Part shown: positions 54,942 to 63,653 of the stretch, in pieces
Layout: every line of letters begins with the position of its first letter
How positions within the stretch are numbered: position 1 is the stretch's first letter
Assembly (NCBI GenBank): GCA_023458555.1
Contig: JAEWYS010000002.1
Coordinates: 310,001 to 374,000, forward strand
Direction: 5' to 3'
Source of the DNA: Bacteroidota bacterium
GTDB lineage: Bacteria; Bacteroidota; Bacteroidia; Cytophagales; Cytophagaceae
DNA: 64,000 nt
Translations under genes and position numbers: made by a program
Notes under the pieces: model-generated
Seen by the model: the letters and a program-made list of their open reading frames with translations, nothing else
The model's database searches: none
Told to the model about the DNA's origin: nothing

Positions 54942-54989
54942 CTGCACATTTGTGTTATAAAAGACTATTCCATTATTTTTGACAAGGCA

Positions 54990-55676
54990 CTAATCTCTAC
55001 GTCCCATTAACAAAGAAACATAGTATAATAAGGTAGCCAACGAACCTAATGCAGCAACCACATAGGTCATAGCTGCCCACTTCAATGCATCTTTAGAATG
55101 TGCATATTCTTCAGGCGCAGCAATATTTTTATCCTGAATCCATTTCAAGGCACGGTTGCTGGCATCAAACTCAACAGGCAGGGTAATAAAGGCGAATAAT
55201 GTCGTCATTGCAAAAAGTCCGACTCCTATTGCCAGCACTGTCGGATTGCTCGTATTGGCCATTACCAGCACTCCGATAAGAATAATCCACTGCATAAACG
55301 ATGAAGCCACATTAACTACCGGCACAAGAGCCGAACGCATCTTCAGCCATGTATAAGCATCTGCATGTTGTACGGCATGACCACATTCGTGCGCGGCCAC
55401 AGCAGCAGCAGCAGCGTTTCTTCCATAATATACTTCACGACTCAGATTGACCGTCTTGCTCATCGGATTATAATGATCTGTAAGCTGCCCGTCAACAGAC
55501 ATGATCTGAACATCATATATACCATTGTCTCTCAGCATCTTTTCAGCAATTTCGGCTCCACTCAGATTGGCACGAATTGGTGTTTGTGAGTATTTTGCAA
55601 ATTTACTTTTCAACCTTGCACTTACCGCAAGACTTATCAGCATAAAGAGAATACCGATCAGATATGCACCCATCAT
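54990..55676 (-). CDS. Membrane zinc metallopeptidase (YugP family)
   Basis: A 228-residue membrane protein with the zinc motif HECGH in 'AAVAAHECGHAVQHADAYTWLKMRS' and hydrophobic segments at the N-terminus and in the second half ('FMQWIILIGVLVMAN', 'MTYVVAALGSLATLLYYVSLLMG'). This is the family of putative neutral zinc metallopeptidases typified by Bacillus YugP. Substrates are unknown. Last gene in the panC operon, starting 14 bases after rfaE2. Confidence 0.88.
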   Translation of the reverse strand: MMGAYLIGILFMLISLAVSARLKSKFAKYSQTPIRANLSGAEIAEKMLRDNGIYDVQIMSVDGQLTDHYNPMSKTVNLSREVYYGRNAAAAAVAAHECGHAVQHADAYTWLKMRSALVPVVNVASSFMQWIILIGVLVMANTSNPTVLAIGVGLFAMTTLFAFITLPVEFDASNRALKWIQDKNIAAPEEYAHSKDALKWAAMTYVVAALGSLATLLYYVSLLMGRRD

Positions 55677-55689
55677 AGTCGTAAAATAG

Positions 55690-56169
55690 TTATTTGTTCT
55701 TTTTAATAGTAGAAAGTATGTTCGTAGTGCTTACACCGGGAACAAGCGGTATTGTTTCGACACTACCACCATTTGCGATAACAAATTCCGCACCAATTAT
55801 ATTCTCAATTGTATAATCATTCCCTTTTATCAGGACATCCGGACAAACTGCTTCAATAAGATTGACAGGTGTATCCTCCTCAAAAAGAACTACAGCATCT
55901 ACAAACTGAAGGGCCGCCAGTACCCGGGCTCTCGCATATTCATTATTTACCGGTCTCTCTGGACCTTTCAGTCTTTTGACCGAGCTATCCGTATTCAAGC
56001 CAACAATAAGCCTGCTGCCTTTAGCAGCCGCCTGCTCAAGATAATCAACATGGCCAAGATGCAATATATCAAAGCAACCGTTTGTAAAGACAATCTTACC
56101 TTCTTCTTTCCAGCGGGTTACCAGTGGCTGCAACTGGCCCAAGTCGCAAATTTTATCAGATGTTTTCAT
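55690..56169 (-). CDS. rfaE2: D-glycero-beta-D-manno-heptose 1-phosphate adenylyltransferase
   Basis: A nucleotidyltransferase of 159 residues: 'VFTNGCFDILHLGHVDYLEQAAAKGSRLIVGLNTD' holds the HxGH site and 'VPGVSTTNIL' the distal phosphate-binding part. This stand-alone HldE C-terminal domain transfers AMP from ATP to heptose 1-phosphate, towards ADP-heptose for LPS inner core. No separate HldE kinase domain is in the window. The start ATG overlaps the TAA of the upstream flippase-like gene (TAATG). Confidence 0.93.
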   Translation of the reverse strand: MKTSDKICDLGQLQPLVTRWKEEGKIVFTNGCFDILHLGHVDYLEQAAAKGSRLIVGLNTDSSVKRLKGPERPVNNEYARARVLAALQFVDAVVLFEEDTPVNLIEAVCPDVLIKGNDYTIENIIGAEFVIANGGSVETIPLVPGVSTTNILSTIKKNK

Positions 56170-57194
56170 TACTCAACAACCACATTGATCTTTTGTCTCT
56201 TCTTTTTCCCAATTATAAAGGATGCAAATAAGCTAAGAAGTCCCACCGTTACTATAAACAACAGCTGACTGGAATGAACCAGTGTTGCATACAAGCGCCC
56301 CTGCTCCAACGTAAGTCCGTAAAGCAGCAGGCCATTCATAATGATCCAATGATATGAACCGATTCCACCCGGAGAAGGAGCTGCCATCCCGATCCCGCCA
56401 AGAACTAAGACAGCGAGTCCGGCGCTTATTCCAAGATGTCCGGTATCCGGAAGGGCAAAAAACACTACATAGGACATGTAGAAATAACAAACCCAGATAA
56501 CGATAGTAGATATGATAAACTCTTTTTTCTTTTTGAGCTTCCTGAAACTTAATACTCCCTGCAACAACCCGGTAACAAAAACATATATTTTCTGGTACAG
56601 AGCAGTATGATAATATTTTTTCATTATAAAGCGAATAAGCAGGTATGCCAAACCCGCTCCGAGAATAAGAAACACAAATCCTGCTGCGATCACTATGTAT
56701 ATCCCGGAGCCTCCGCTAAACTTTGCTCCGAGCATTCCGAGAACAAAATCACTCAGACGGTCCATTTCAATCAGAAGCGCTGCAGAAAGAATAACTATCA
56801 GTGAAAGCAAATCGAACACTCTTTCTGTAATAACTGTACCAAAAGACTTACTAACAGGCACATCATCGGTTCTGTGCAATATGGCACAGCGACTCACTTC
56901 TCCCATCCGGGGTAGCAGGGTATTAGCAAGGTAACCTACCATTACGGCAAAAAAAGAATTACGTATTCCGGGAGATATATTGACCGGCTCCATCAGCAGA
57001 TTCCACCGGTATGCTCTTGCGCCATGACTTATAAGTGTAAATATAAAAGACAATAATACCCAGCTATACTCAGCTTCCTTTATCTCCTGATAAAGGAGCG
57101 CAATATTGGTATCTTTATATACATACCAAAGCAACCCTGCGCCAAGAGCGAATGAAACAGCATATTTAACAAAAGCTTTTAACCAGTTTTGCAT
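56169..57194 (-). CDS. Lysylphosphatidylglycerol synthase TM-domain (flippase-like) protein
   Basis: An inner-membrane protein of 341 residues with about eight helices. 'GYLANTLLPRMGEVSRCAILHRTDDVPVSKSFGTVITERVFDLLSLIVIL' is the signature of the LPG_synthase_TM / UPF0104 family, and 'GGIGMAAPSPGGIGSYHWIIMNGLLLYG' the second conserved motif. Members are the membrane half of MprF or stand-alone proteins thought to flip or handle lipids. It lies between panD and rfaE2, each within 10 bases. Direct lipid role is inference. Confidence 0.9.
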   Translation of the reverse strand: MQNWLKAFVKYAVSFALGAGLLWYVYKDTNIALLYQEIKEAEYSWVLLSFIFTLISHGARAYRWNLLMEPVNISPGIRNSFFAVMVGYLANTLLPRMGEVSRCAILHRTDDVPVSKSFGTVITERVFDLLSLIVILSAALLIEMDRLSDFVLGMLGAKFSGGSGIYIVIAAGFVFLILGAGLAYLLIRFIMKKYYHTALYQKIYVFVTGLLQGVLSFRKLKKKKEFIISTIVIWVCYFYMSYVVFFALPDTGHLGISAGLAVLVLGGIGMAAPSPGGIGSYHWIIMNGLLLYGLTLEQGRLYATLVHSSQLLFIVTVGLLSLFASFIIGKKKRQKINVVVE

Positions 57195-57202
57195 TGACAG
57201 TG

Positions 57203-57550
57203 TTATATCAGACGATTATCCTGATCAGGAAATATCACAGTTGGTTTCCATTCCTTGGCATCTTCAATATCCATCGATGCATAAGAAATAACGATTACAA
57301 CATCTCCGACCTGTACTTTTCTTGCAGCGGGACCATTCAGACAAATTGTACCGGAATTACGTACTCCTTTAATAACGTATGTTTCAAAGCGTTCCCCGTT
57401 ATTAATATTTACAATCTGCACTTTTTCATGCTCAAGAATACTAGCAGCCTCCATCAGAGCTTCATCGATAGTTATACTACCAACATAGTGAAGCTCAGCC
57501 TGAGTTACTTTTACCCTATGTATTTTAGATTTTAAGATCTGGATCTGCAT
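57203..57550 (-). CDS. panD: Aspartate 1-decarboxylase
   Basis: PanD makes beta-alanine for pantothenate and uses a pyruvoyl group created by self-cleavage. I use the second Met (57550): then the cleavage pair falls at Gly24-Ser25 within 'LHYVGSITID', the same numbering as in E. coli. 'RFETYVIKGVRNSGTICLNGPAARKVQVGDVVIVISYA' completes the family. 115 residues. Thirty-odd bases after panC, nine before the flippase-like gene. Confidence 0.96.
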   Translation of the reverse strand: MQIQILKSKIHRVKVTQAELHYVGSITIDEALMEAASILEHEKVQIVNINNGERFETYVIKGVRNSGTICLNGPAARKVQVGDVVIVISYASMDIEDAKEWKPTVIFPDQDNRLI

Positions 57551-57588
57551 CAATTTCTACTTACTTCCCAAATGTACTTTATACAAAA

Positions 57589-58437
57589 CTAAGAAATAAT
57601 AATAATATTATCGATAAGTCTCACCCCGTCGAGGAATGCAGCAATACATAAAGCATATCTTCTACCCTGCTGAACATCTGATACCGGCAATAAAGTTTCC
57701 TCATCTACAATTTCAAAGTATTCAAGCTCAATGGGAGAAAACTTTCCTATAAAATCCCCTACCTTCTTTTTAACTTTTTCAGGACCATCCCCAAACTGGA
57801 GCAAATCTCCGGCATAATTAAGAGCAGCAAACAATTTGGCAGCAAGAAGCCTTGACTCCTGAGAAAGGCGTGTATTACGGCTTGACATAGCGAGACCACT
57901 ATCCTCTCTTATAACCGGACACATAACCAGATCAACAGGAACGCCCAGCTGCTTCGTCATCGACTCTATAACCTTAAACTGCTGAAGGTCTTTTTGCCCA
58001 AAATACGCCTGATCAGGCCGGACCAGCCGGAAAAAATGATGTACAATCCGCATAACTCCCTCAAAATGGCCCGGCCGATGCGCACCCTCCATTACCGTAT
58101 TCAGATTTCCCAATGCAACACTCACCGTCTCCATCCTTGCATAAATTTCCTCTTCTCCCGGTATAAACAAGATATCACATTGCGCTTCTTTAAGCACTTC
58201 GACGTCTTTTTCCGGAGTCTTGGGATATTTAAGAAAATCATCTGCATTATTAAACTGAATCCGGTTTACAAAAATAGTCCCTACAACGATATCATTATCC
58301 AGCTTTGCACGGCGGAATAATGAGACGTGCCCTTCATGTAAAGCGCCCATTGTAGGCACAAGGCCAATCCTTTTTCCTTTCGAGCGGTAAGCTTCAAGCT
58401 CAATACCCAGTTCATTTATAGTTGTTACAATCTTCAT
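57589..58437 (-). CDS. panC: Pantothenate synthetase
   Basis: PanC joins pantoate and beta-alanine with ATP. The 282 residues contain 'GLVPTMGALHEGHVSLFRRA' (HxGH), 'VTVALGNLNTVMEGAHRPGHFEGVMRIVHHFFRLVRPDQAYFGQKDLQQF' (E, G, K residues of the site) and 'REDSGLAMSSRNTRLS' (KMSKS-like). Leader of the five-gene minus-strand operon. Transcribed divergently from the half-length glycogen synthase. Confidence 0.97.
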   Translation of the reverse strand: MKIVTTINELGIELEAYRSKGKRIGLVPTMGALHEGHVSLFRRAKLDNDIVVGTIFVNRIQFNNADDFLKYPKTPEKDVEVLKEAQCDILFIPGEEEIYARMETVSVALGNLNTVMEGAHRPGHFEGVMRIVHHFFRLVRPDQAYFGQKDLQQFKVIESMTKQLGVPVDLVMCPVIREDSGLAMSSRNTRLSQESRLLAAKLFAALNYAGDLLQFGDGPEKVKKKVGDFIGKFSPIELEYFEIVDEETLLPVSDVQQGRRYALCIAAFLDGVRLIDNIIIIS

Positions 58438-58575
58438 AAGTCTGCGCTACACCAACGGAGAGCCGGGCGGGAAAATAACGGTATGATTGTAATTTTCCTT
58501 GAAAAATCAGAAATTTTTTTTTATTTTTGTATGCCCATACTACGCTTTTGTTTGAAACAACCAAAAAATGCTGAT

Positions 58576-59388
58576 ATGTCAAAACTAAAAATTCTTTATG
58601 TAGCCAGTGAAATCAACCCTTTTCTTCAAACCTCCGAGGTTGCGAATTTCGTAAGAAAGCTACCTGAAGCAATGCAGGAAAGAGGAATGGAAATCAGAAT
58701 CCTGGTTCCAAGATTTGGCTTAATCAATGAACGAAAAAACAGGTTGCATGAAGTAGTTAGATTATCAGGTATAAATATCTCAGTAGGCGATGAGGAGAAA
58801 CCACTCATAATCAAGGTTGCCTCCATACCCAATGCGAAACTTCAGGTTTATTTTATTGACAATGAAGACTATTTTCAGAGAAAGTCCGTATTTCTTGATA
58901 AAGACAATAAATTCTATTCCGACAATGATGAAAGAGCAATCTTCTTTTGCAAAGGAGTATTGGAAACTGTAAAAAAACTGGGTTGGTCACCTGACATAGT
59001 GCACTGCAATGACTGGATGACAAGCCTGATCCCTTTATACCTGAAAACCAGATACAAAAAAGATCCGATATTTAAAGATTCAAAATCTGTTTTCACTGTT
59101 TACAACAATTACTTTACTCATAAATTTTCAGGTGATCTTCTGGGCAAGGTAAAAATGCTGGACATTGAAGACTCTATGCTGAAACACCTGGAATCAGGAG
59201 ATTTTGAAGGTTTCGTAAGGATAGGCGCTGAATATGCTGACGCTGTTATTTCCGGTGACAACGATTATGATGAAAGCGTACAGGCATTGATTACAACTCT
59301 TGGCAAAACCACCAAGATTAACTCGTTTAAAGAGCACGACAACTATCTGGATGCTCATTTTAATCTGTACACAGAACTTACAAATTAA
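58576..59388 (+). CDS. Glycogen/starch synthase N-terminal-domain protein (half GT5)
   Basis: The 270 residues correspond only to the N-terminal half of a GT5 glycogen synthase: 'KILYVASEINPFLQTSEVANFVRKLPEAMQERGMEIRILVPRFG' and 'GWSPDIVHCNDWMTSLIPLYLKT' match, with 'FTVYNN' where the family has FTIHN. The C-terminal domain with the ADP-glucose site (KTGGL/E377-E385-type residues) is missing, so it may not be active alone. I chose 58576 (MSKLKILYVASE) as the start. Such short forms next to panC recur in Bacteroidota, from memory. Role unknown; regulatory or partner subunit is possible. Confidence 0.8.
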   Translation: MSKLKILYVASEINPFLQTSEVANFVRKLPEAMQERGMEIRILVPRFGLINERKNRLHEVVRLSGINISVGDEEKPLIIKVASIPNAKLQVYFIDNEDYFQRKSVFLDKDNKFYSDNDERAIFFCKGVLETVKKLGWSPDIVHCNDWMTSLIPLYLKTRYKKDPIFKDSKSVFTVYNNYFTHKFSGDLLGKVKMLDIEDSMLKHLESGDFEGFVRIGAEYADAVISGDNDYDESVQALITTLGKTTKINSFKEHDNYLDAHFNLYTELTN

Positions 59389-59404
59389 GAATTCAAACAG
59401 TCAA

Positions 59405-59450
59405 TTTACAAAGAAAGAGGGGCCTGAAACGGCCCTTTTTTCTTTGTAAA
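59405..59450 (+). terminator. Terminator after the half glycogen synthase
   Basis: A 20-bp stem with two G-U pairs (59405-59424 with 59431-59450), core ggcc, 6-base loop, T-run inside. Confidence 0.85.
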
Positions 59451-59508
59451 TATTATTTTGAAAAAAAAATCGTTTTTGATTAACATTGACAAATAATCTA
59501 ATATCTAT

Positions 59509-61344
59509 ATGTGTGGAATTGTAGCGTACCTGGGACATCAGGAAGCCGCCCCGATTATTATCAAAGGCTTAAAAAGACTGGAATATCGGGGGTACGATAG
59601 TGCAGGAATCGCCCTACTAAACGGAGATCTTAACGTTTACAAAAAGAAAGGAAAAGTTGCCGATCTTGAAGGCTTTATTGGCCAGCAAGAGCTCCATTCG
59701 ACAATCGGGATCGGGCATACCCGCTGGGCCACGCATGGAGAGCCAAACGACCGAAATGCTCACCCTCACTACTCTAACAATAAAGATCTGGCAATTATTC
59801 ACAATGGAATAATTGAAAACTATGCTGCCTTAAAAGCCGATTTAATTAAAAGAGGACATACATTTCAGAGCGATACTGATTCTGAGGTTTTTATTCATTT
59901 TATTGAAGATATACAGGCCCATGAGAACTGCTCACTTGAAAAAGCTGTGCGAATCGCTTTATCCAAAGTTGTTGGGGCCTATGCAATCGTTATTCTGTCA
60001 AAAGAGAATCCCCGCCAGTTAATCGCTGCAAGAAAAGGCAGCCCGCTTGTACTTGGTCTGGGACACAATGAGTTCTTTCTTGCATCTGACGCAACACCAA
60101 TCATTGAATATACTGATCAGGTTGTATATCTCAATGATCAGGAAATTGTAATTGTAGATGATGAAGGCTTTTGCATCAAGACTATCGATGACGAAATAAC
60201 CACTCCTTATATTCAGAAGCTGGACATGGAACTGGAAGCCATCGAAAAAGGTGGATTTGAGCATTTTATGCTTAAGGAAATTATGCTCCAGGGAACCTCT
60301 ATTACTGAATGTCTCAGAGGAAGGGTAAACTCCACGGAAAACAGGCTAAAACTGGGTGGTATTAATCAATATTACAATCGCCTGCTGAATGCCAAAAGAA
60401 TTATTATTATAGGATGCGGTACCTCCTGGCATGCTGGCATGGTAGCAGAATACCTGTTCGAAGATCTGGCCAGAATTCCGGTAGAGGTAGAGTATGCTTC
60501 CGAATTCAGATACAGAAATCCTGTTATACATGAAGGCGATATTGTCATTGCAATTTCACAATCCGGGGAAACCGCAGATACTCTTGCTGCAATAGAATTG
60601 GCAAAATCAAAAGGAGCGATCATTTTCGGTGTTTGTAATGTTGTAGGCTCGTCCATTGCAAGATCCACTCACGAAGGTGCCTACCTTCATACCGGACCGG
60701 AAATTGGTGTAGCTAGTACCAAGGCATTTACAGGACAAGTAACTGTGCTTGCTATGATGGCTATCATGGTAGGCTATACCAATGGACATATCAGTGAGAG
60801 CAAATACAGAAAACTCTTGCTTGATCTGGAGATGATTCCTGAGAAAATAAATAAGATATTAAAATCAAACGACCTGATTAAAGAGATTGCAGAAACTTTT
60901 AAACAAGCCCGCAATTTTCTTTACCTTGGTCGTGGTTATAATTTTCCTGTAGCACTCGAAGGAGCCCTGAAGCTGAAAGAGATATCCTACATCCATGCAG
61001 AAGGTTACCCGGCTGCTGAAATGAAACATGGCCCTATTGCGTTAATCGATGATGAAATGCCAGTAGTATTTCTTGCTACAAAAGACCCTTCATATGAAAA
61101 AATTGTATCAAACATAGAAGAAGTGAGAGCAAGAAAGGGTCGTGTAATAGCAGTGGTAAATGAAGGTGATACCGAAGTTCGCCAACTGGCAGAGTTCGTT
61201 ATAGAAATTCCGGCAACCAACGAAGTTCTCCAACCGTTGCTTTCTGTTGTTCCGCTTCAGTTACTAGCCTACCACATTGCTGTACTCAGAGGGTGCAATG
61301 TTGATCAGCCAAGAAATCTTGCAAAATCCGTCACTGTAGAATAA
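59509..61344 (+). CDS. glmS: Glutamine--fructose-6-phosphate aminotransferase
   Basis: GlmS makes glucosamine 6-phosphate for peptidoglycan and LPS. The 611 residues begin MCGIVAYLGHQEAAP with the glutaminase nucleophile Cys2, and 'RLEYRGYDSAGIAL', 'GHTRWATHGEPN' follow. The isomerase half has two SIS domains: 'IIIGCGTSWHAGMVAEYLFED' and 'FLYLGRGYNFPVALEGALKLKEISYIHAEGYPAAEMKHGPIALI', ending 'NVDQPRNLAKSVTVE'. Full length. No glmS ribozyme signature was seen upstream. Confidence 0.98.
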   Translation: MCGIVAYLGHQEAAPIIIKGLKRLEYRGYDSAGIALLNGDLNVYKKKGKVADLEGFIGQQELHSTIGIGHTRWATHGEPNDRNAHPHYSNNKDLAIIHNGIIENYAALKADLIKRGHTFQSDTDSEVFIHFIEDIQAHENCSLEKAVRIALSKVVGAYAIVILSKENPRQLIAARKGSPLVLGLGHNEFFLASDATPIIEYTDQVVYLNDQEIVIVDDEGFCIKTIDDEITTPYIQKLDMELEAIEKGGFEHFMLKEIMLQGTSITECLRGRVNSTENRLKLGGINQYYNRLLNAKRIIIIGCGTSWHAGMVAEYLFEDLARIPVEVEYASEFRYRNPVIHEGDIVIAISQSGETADTLAAIELAKSKGAIIFGVCNVVGSSIARSTHEGAYLHTGPEIGVASTKAFTGQVTVLAMMAIMVGYTNGHISESKYRKLLLDLEMIPEKINKILKSNDLIKEIAETFKQARNFLYLGRGYNFPVALEGALKLKEISYIHAEGYPAAEMKHGPIALIDDEMPVVFLATKDPSYEKIVSNIEEVRARKGRVIAVVNEGDTEVRQLAEFVIEIPATNEVLQPLLSVVPLQLLAYHIAVLRGCNVDQPRNLAKSVTVE

Positions 61345-61366
61345 GATTCAAAATATTCTCTTCTCC

Positions 61367-61407
61367 AAAAGGCTTTGATTTATTTTATACTTGAATCAAA
61401 GCCTTTT
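61367..61407. terminator. Terminator between glmS and glycerate kinase
   Basis: Perfect 14-bp arms aaaaggctttgatt (61367-61380) and aatcaaagcctttt (61394-61407), 13-base loop, followed by T on the plus strand; the right arm overlaps the last codons of the convergent kinase gene. Confidence 0.85.
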
Positions 61408-62517
61408 TTCAATCCATGACCCAATTGTTCTGGCAAGCCAGTATCCCGCCTCTGCCATAGCCTGTTCCGCTGTACCGGCATTTTGCACAAGAGCGATATA
61501 CTCTTCATTGCTTCGGCTACAACCAATCGCTTCTTTCTCAATTTTACCTGCCACTACAAGCACCCGCTTATTATATTTTTCTGCCAGCTTCAGAATTCCC
61601 GAAACCAGCTTACCACTCCTGCTCTGATTATCAAATCGCCCTTCACCCGTTATAATCAGATCTGCCTGTTTTATTTTTTGGTCAAGCGCGGCATACTTCA
61701 CTATCATTTCAATACCAGAACATATTCCGGAAGGGAAAAAAGCCATAAACGCAGTACCAAGTCCCCCTGCTGCTCCCCCACTTTTGACAACAGCAGGATT
61801 TATCCCGGTTTTACTCTCCACAACAGAAGCGAAGAAAGCAAGGTTCTGATCCAGTAACCGGCACATCTCAACAGAGCCTCCCTTTTGGGGACCATATACC
61901 ATGCTTGCCCCGTCAGGGCCCACAAGCACATTAGTTACATCACATGCAATCTGAAATTCGGAGTTCCTGACAGATGGAATAAAACTATCTATGTCAATAT
62001 CACATATATCGGACAAATAAATCCCCCCGGCTCTAACATCTCTCCCATTTCTGTCAAGGAAACGCATACCAAGCGCCTGCAACATTCCAACGCCTGCATC
62101 ATTAGTTGCGCTGCCACCCAAACCAATAATAAATTTTCTGAAACCGGCTTCCAGCGCTGCCCGGATAACCAGCCCGGTTCCATATGATGATGTATAGAAA
62201 GGATTTCTTTCCGAAGATTTTAATAAGTGCAGCCCTGATGCCGCTGCTATCTCGATAATAGCTTCTCCGGTTCCGATATTAACTCCATAGCTCGCAGTAA
62301 TCGGACGATTTAGCGGATCCCTCGCCTGTACCGGGACACGATATCCTTCCACTAAATGCAGAAAAGTATCAATAAAACCTTCTCCTCCATCAGACAAAGG
62401 AAGTACGATACTTTTATAATCAGGCTTTCTGACAGCAAATTCTTTTGCAATAATACCGCCTACCTGTATTGCTGACAACGTCTCCTTAAAGGAGTCCGGC
62501 ACAATCAGAACAGTCAT
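61396..62517 (-). CDS. Glycerate 2-kinase (GlxK/GarK type)
   Basis: Phosphorylates D-glycerate. I use the Met at 62517 (MTVLIVPDSFKETLSA), the family N-terminus. The 373 residues show 'PLSDGGEGFIDT', 'AIIEIAAASGLHL', 'GYGTGLVIRAAL' region as 'SSYGTGLVIRAALEAGFRKFIIGLGGSATNDAGVGMLQALG', 'VYGPQKGGS' and 'LIITGEGRFDNQSRSGK'. All match glycerate kinase type 1. It is expected to feed 2-phosphoglycerate to glycolysis. Confidence 0.95.
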   Translation of the reverse strand: MTVLIVPDSFKETLSAIQVGGIIAKEFAVRKPDYKSIVLPLSDGGEGFIDTFLHLVEGYRVPVQARDPLNRPITASYGVNIGTGEAIIEIAAASGLHLLKSSERNPFYTSSYGTGLVIRAALEAGFRKFIIGLGGSATNDAGVGMLQALGMRFLDRNGRDVRAGGIYLSDICDIDIDSFIPSVRNSEFQIACDVTNVLVGPDGASMVYGPQKGGSVEMCRLLDQNLAFFASVVESKTGINPAVVKSGGAAGGLGTAFMAFFPSGICSGIEMIVKYAALDQKIKQADLIITGEGRFDNQSRSGKLVSGILKLAEKYNKRVLVVAGKIEKEAIGCSRSNEEYIALVQNAGTAEQAMAEAGYWLARTIGSWIEKRL

Positions 62518-62611
62518 TACTAAATCAGCTTTTCTGTGAATTAGCAATATACACTGAAAAGAGAGAAAATAGTCAACCCGGCGACTAATATCGGCCGGAT
62601 TGATATATCGT

Positions 62612-63520
62612 TCATTTGATATTCCTTTTTTCTTTGTTTATGCGCTTACGCAACATTTTCCGCGCAAACGGTCTGGTTGAGCGGTCAACCTTATCTTTAT
62701 TGATATTGTATGTTAAAACTGGTATAGAGCCGTAAGCACTGATATTTTCTGCGACACTTTGTCTGAAAATATGCGCGAGCCCCGTCCTGCCATGCGTATA
62801 CATACAAAGCAAATCTGTCTCATTTTCTTCCACATAGCGTGTAATGCCCTCTTCCGGAGAATCCGCAACATAAATATTCAGGTCTAAATGATTTATTTCC
62901 AATCCTTCCAGAATATTATTGACCTTTTCTTCTGTCTGAGGAGAGTTCAGATATTCATTATTAAGCTGCACATACAGCAGATGAAGATCCGCATCAAATA
63001 ATTCTGCCAGATCAAAAACCCTTTGCAGTACTGCTCTTACTTCCTTATCACGAAAATCGGAGACAAATGTGATATTTTCCAAGCCAAATTCATTGCCAAG
63101 CTCTCCTACCGTAATAACAGGAACCCGGGACAACCGTATCGTCTTCTCCGCAATGGATCCGGCCCATATAGACTCCTGGTTTTCCGGTCTTTTTCTTCCC
63201 ATAATCACAACTTCTGGTTTCTCCTCAAGAATCTCATCTGTCACCGAGCCGGAAGACACTTTCACTTCCCAGGTACGATTTACTTCTTCGGGAATCAGTC
63301 TGTATGCAATCTTTGACAAATGCTCTTCTGCTGACTGAACCATTTCAGGCAGGTATTCTTCCTCTTTTTTCCGGTTAAAGAAAGGGAAGCCAGAATCCGG
63401 CTTCTGGACTATATGAAGCAACTTTATCTCCATGCCTTTTTTTCCCGCAAAGTATGCCGCCATTCTTACAGCATTCTCCGAGAAATCGGTGAAGTCAACC
63501 GGAACTAATATTGTTTTCAT
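62612..63520 (-). CDS. Universal stress protein with two UspA domains
   Basis: A 302-residue protein starting MKTILVPVDFTDFSENAVRMAAYF at 63520, preferred over a Met nine codons upstream because it is the usual Usp opening. Two UspA domains, about 1-145 and 155-275; the second ends in 'DLLCMYTHGRTGLAHIFRQSVAENISAYGSIPVLTY', the ATP-binding Gly-rich pattern (G-2X-G-9X-G(S/T)) in altered form. A basic C-terminal tail follows. Cytoplasmic; stress role by family. Confidence 0.88.
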   Translation of the reverse strand: MKTILVPVDFTDFSENAVRMAAYFAGKKGMEIKLLHIVQKPDSGFPFFNRKKEEEYLPEMVQSAEEHLSKIAYRLIPEEVNRTWEVKVSSGSVTDEILEEKPEVVIMGRKRPENQESIWAGSIAEKTIRLSRVPVITVGELGNEFGLENITFVSDFRDKEVRAVLQRVFDLAELFDADLHLLYVQLNNEYLNSPQTEEKVNNILEGLEINHLDLNIYVADSPEEGITRYVEENETDLLCMYTHGRTGLAHIFRQSVAENISAYGSIPVLTYNINKDKVDRSTRPFARKMLRKRINKEKRNIK

Positions 63521-63595
63521 ACACCACTCTTTTAAAAAATAACACAAGGAATCGTCAGAAAGTTAATTAATATGGCACGACAACTGCGGATATAA

Positions 63596-63603
63596 TATTT
63601 TTG
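63596..63603 (+). promoter_or_regulatory. Putative -7 promoter element of the last gene
   Basis: TATTTTTG matches TAnnTTTG exactly, about 50 bases before the ATG at 63654. No clear TTTG partner. Confidence 0.4.
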
Positions 63604-63653
63604 TTATATTAAAAGTTTATCAAAATTCGTTGGACGTAGGCAAGATAACCACC

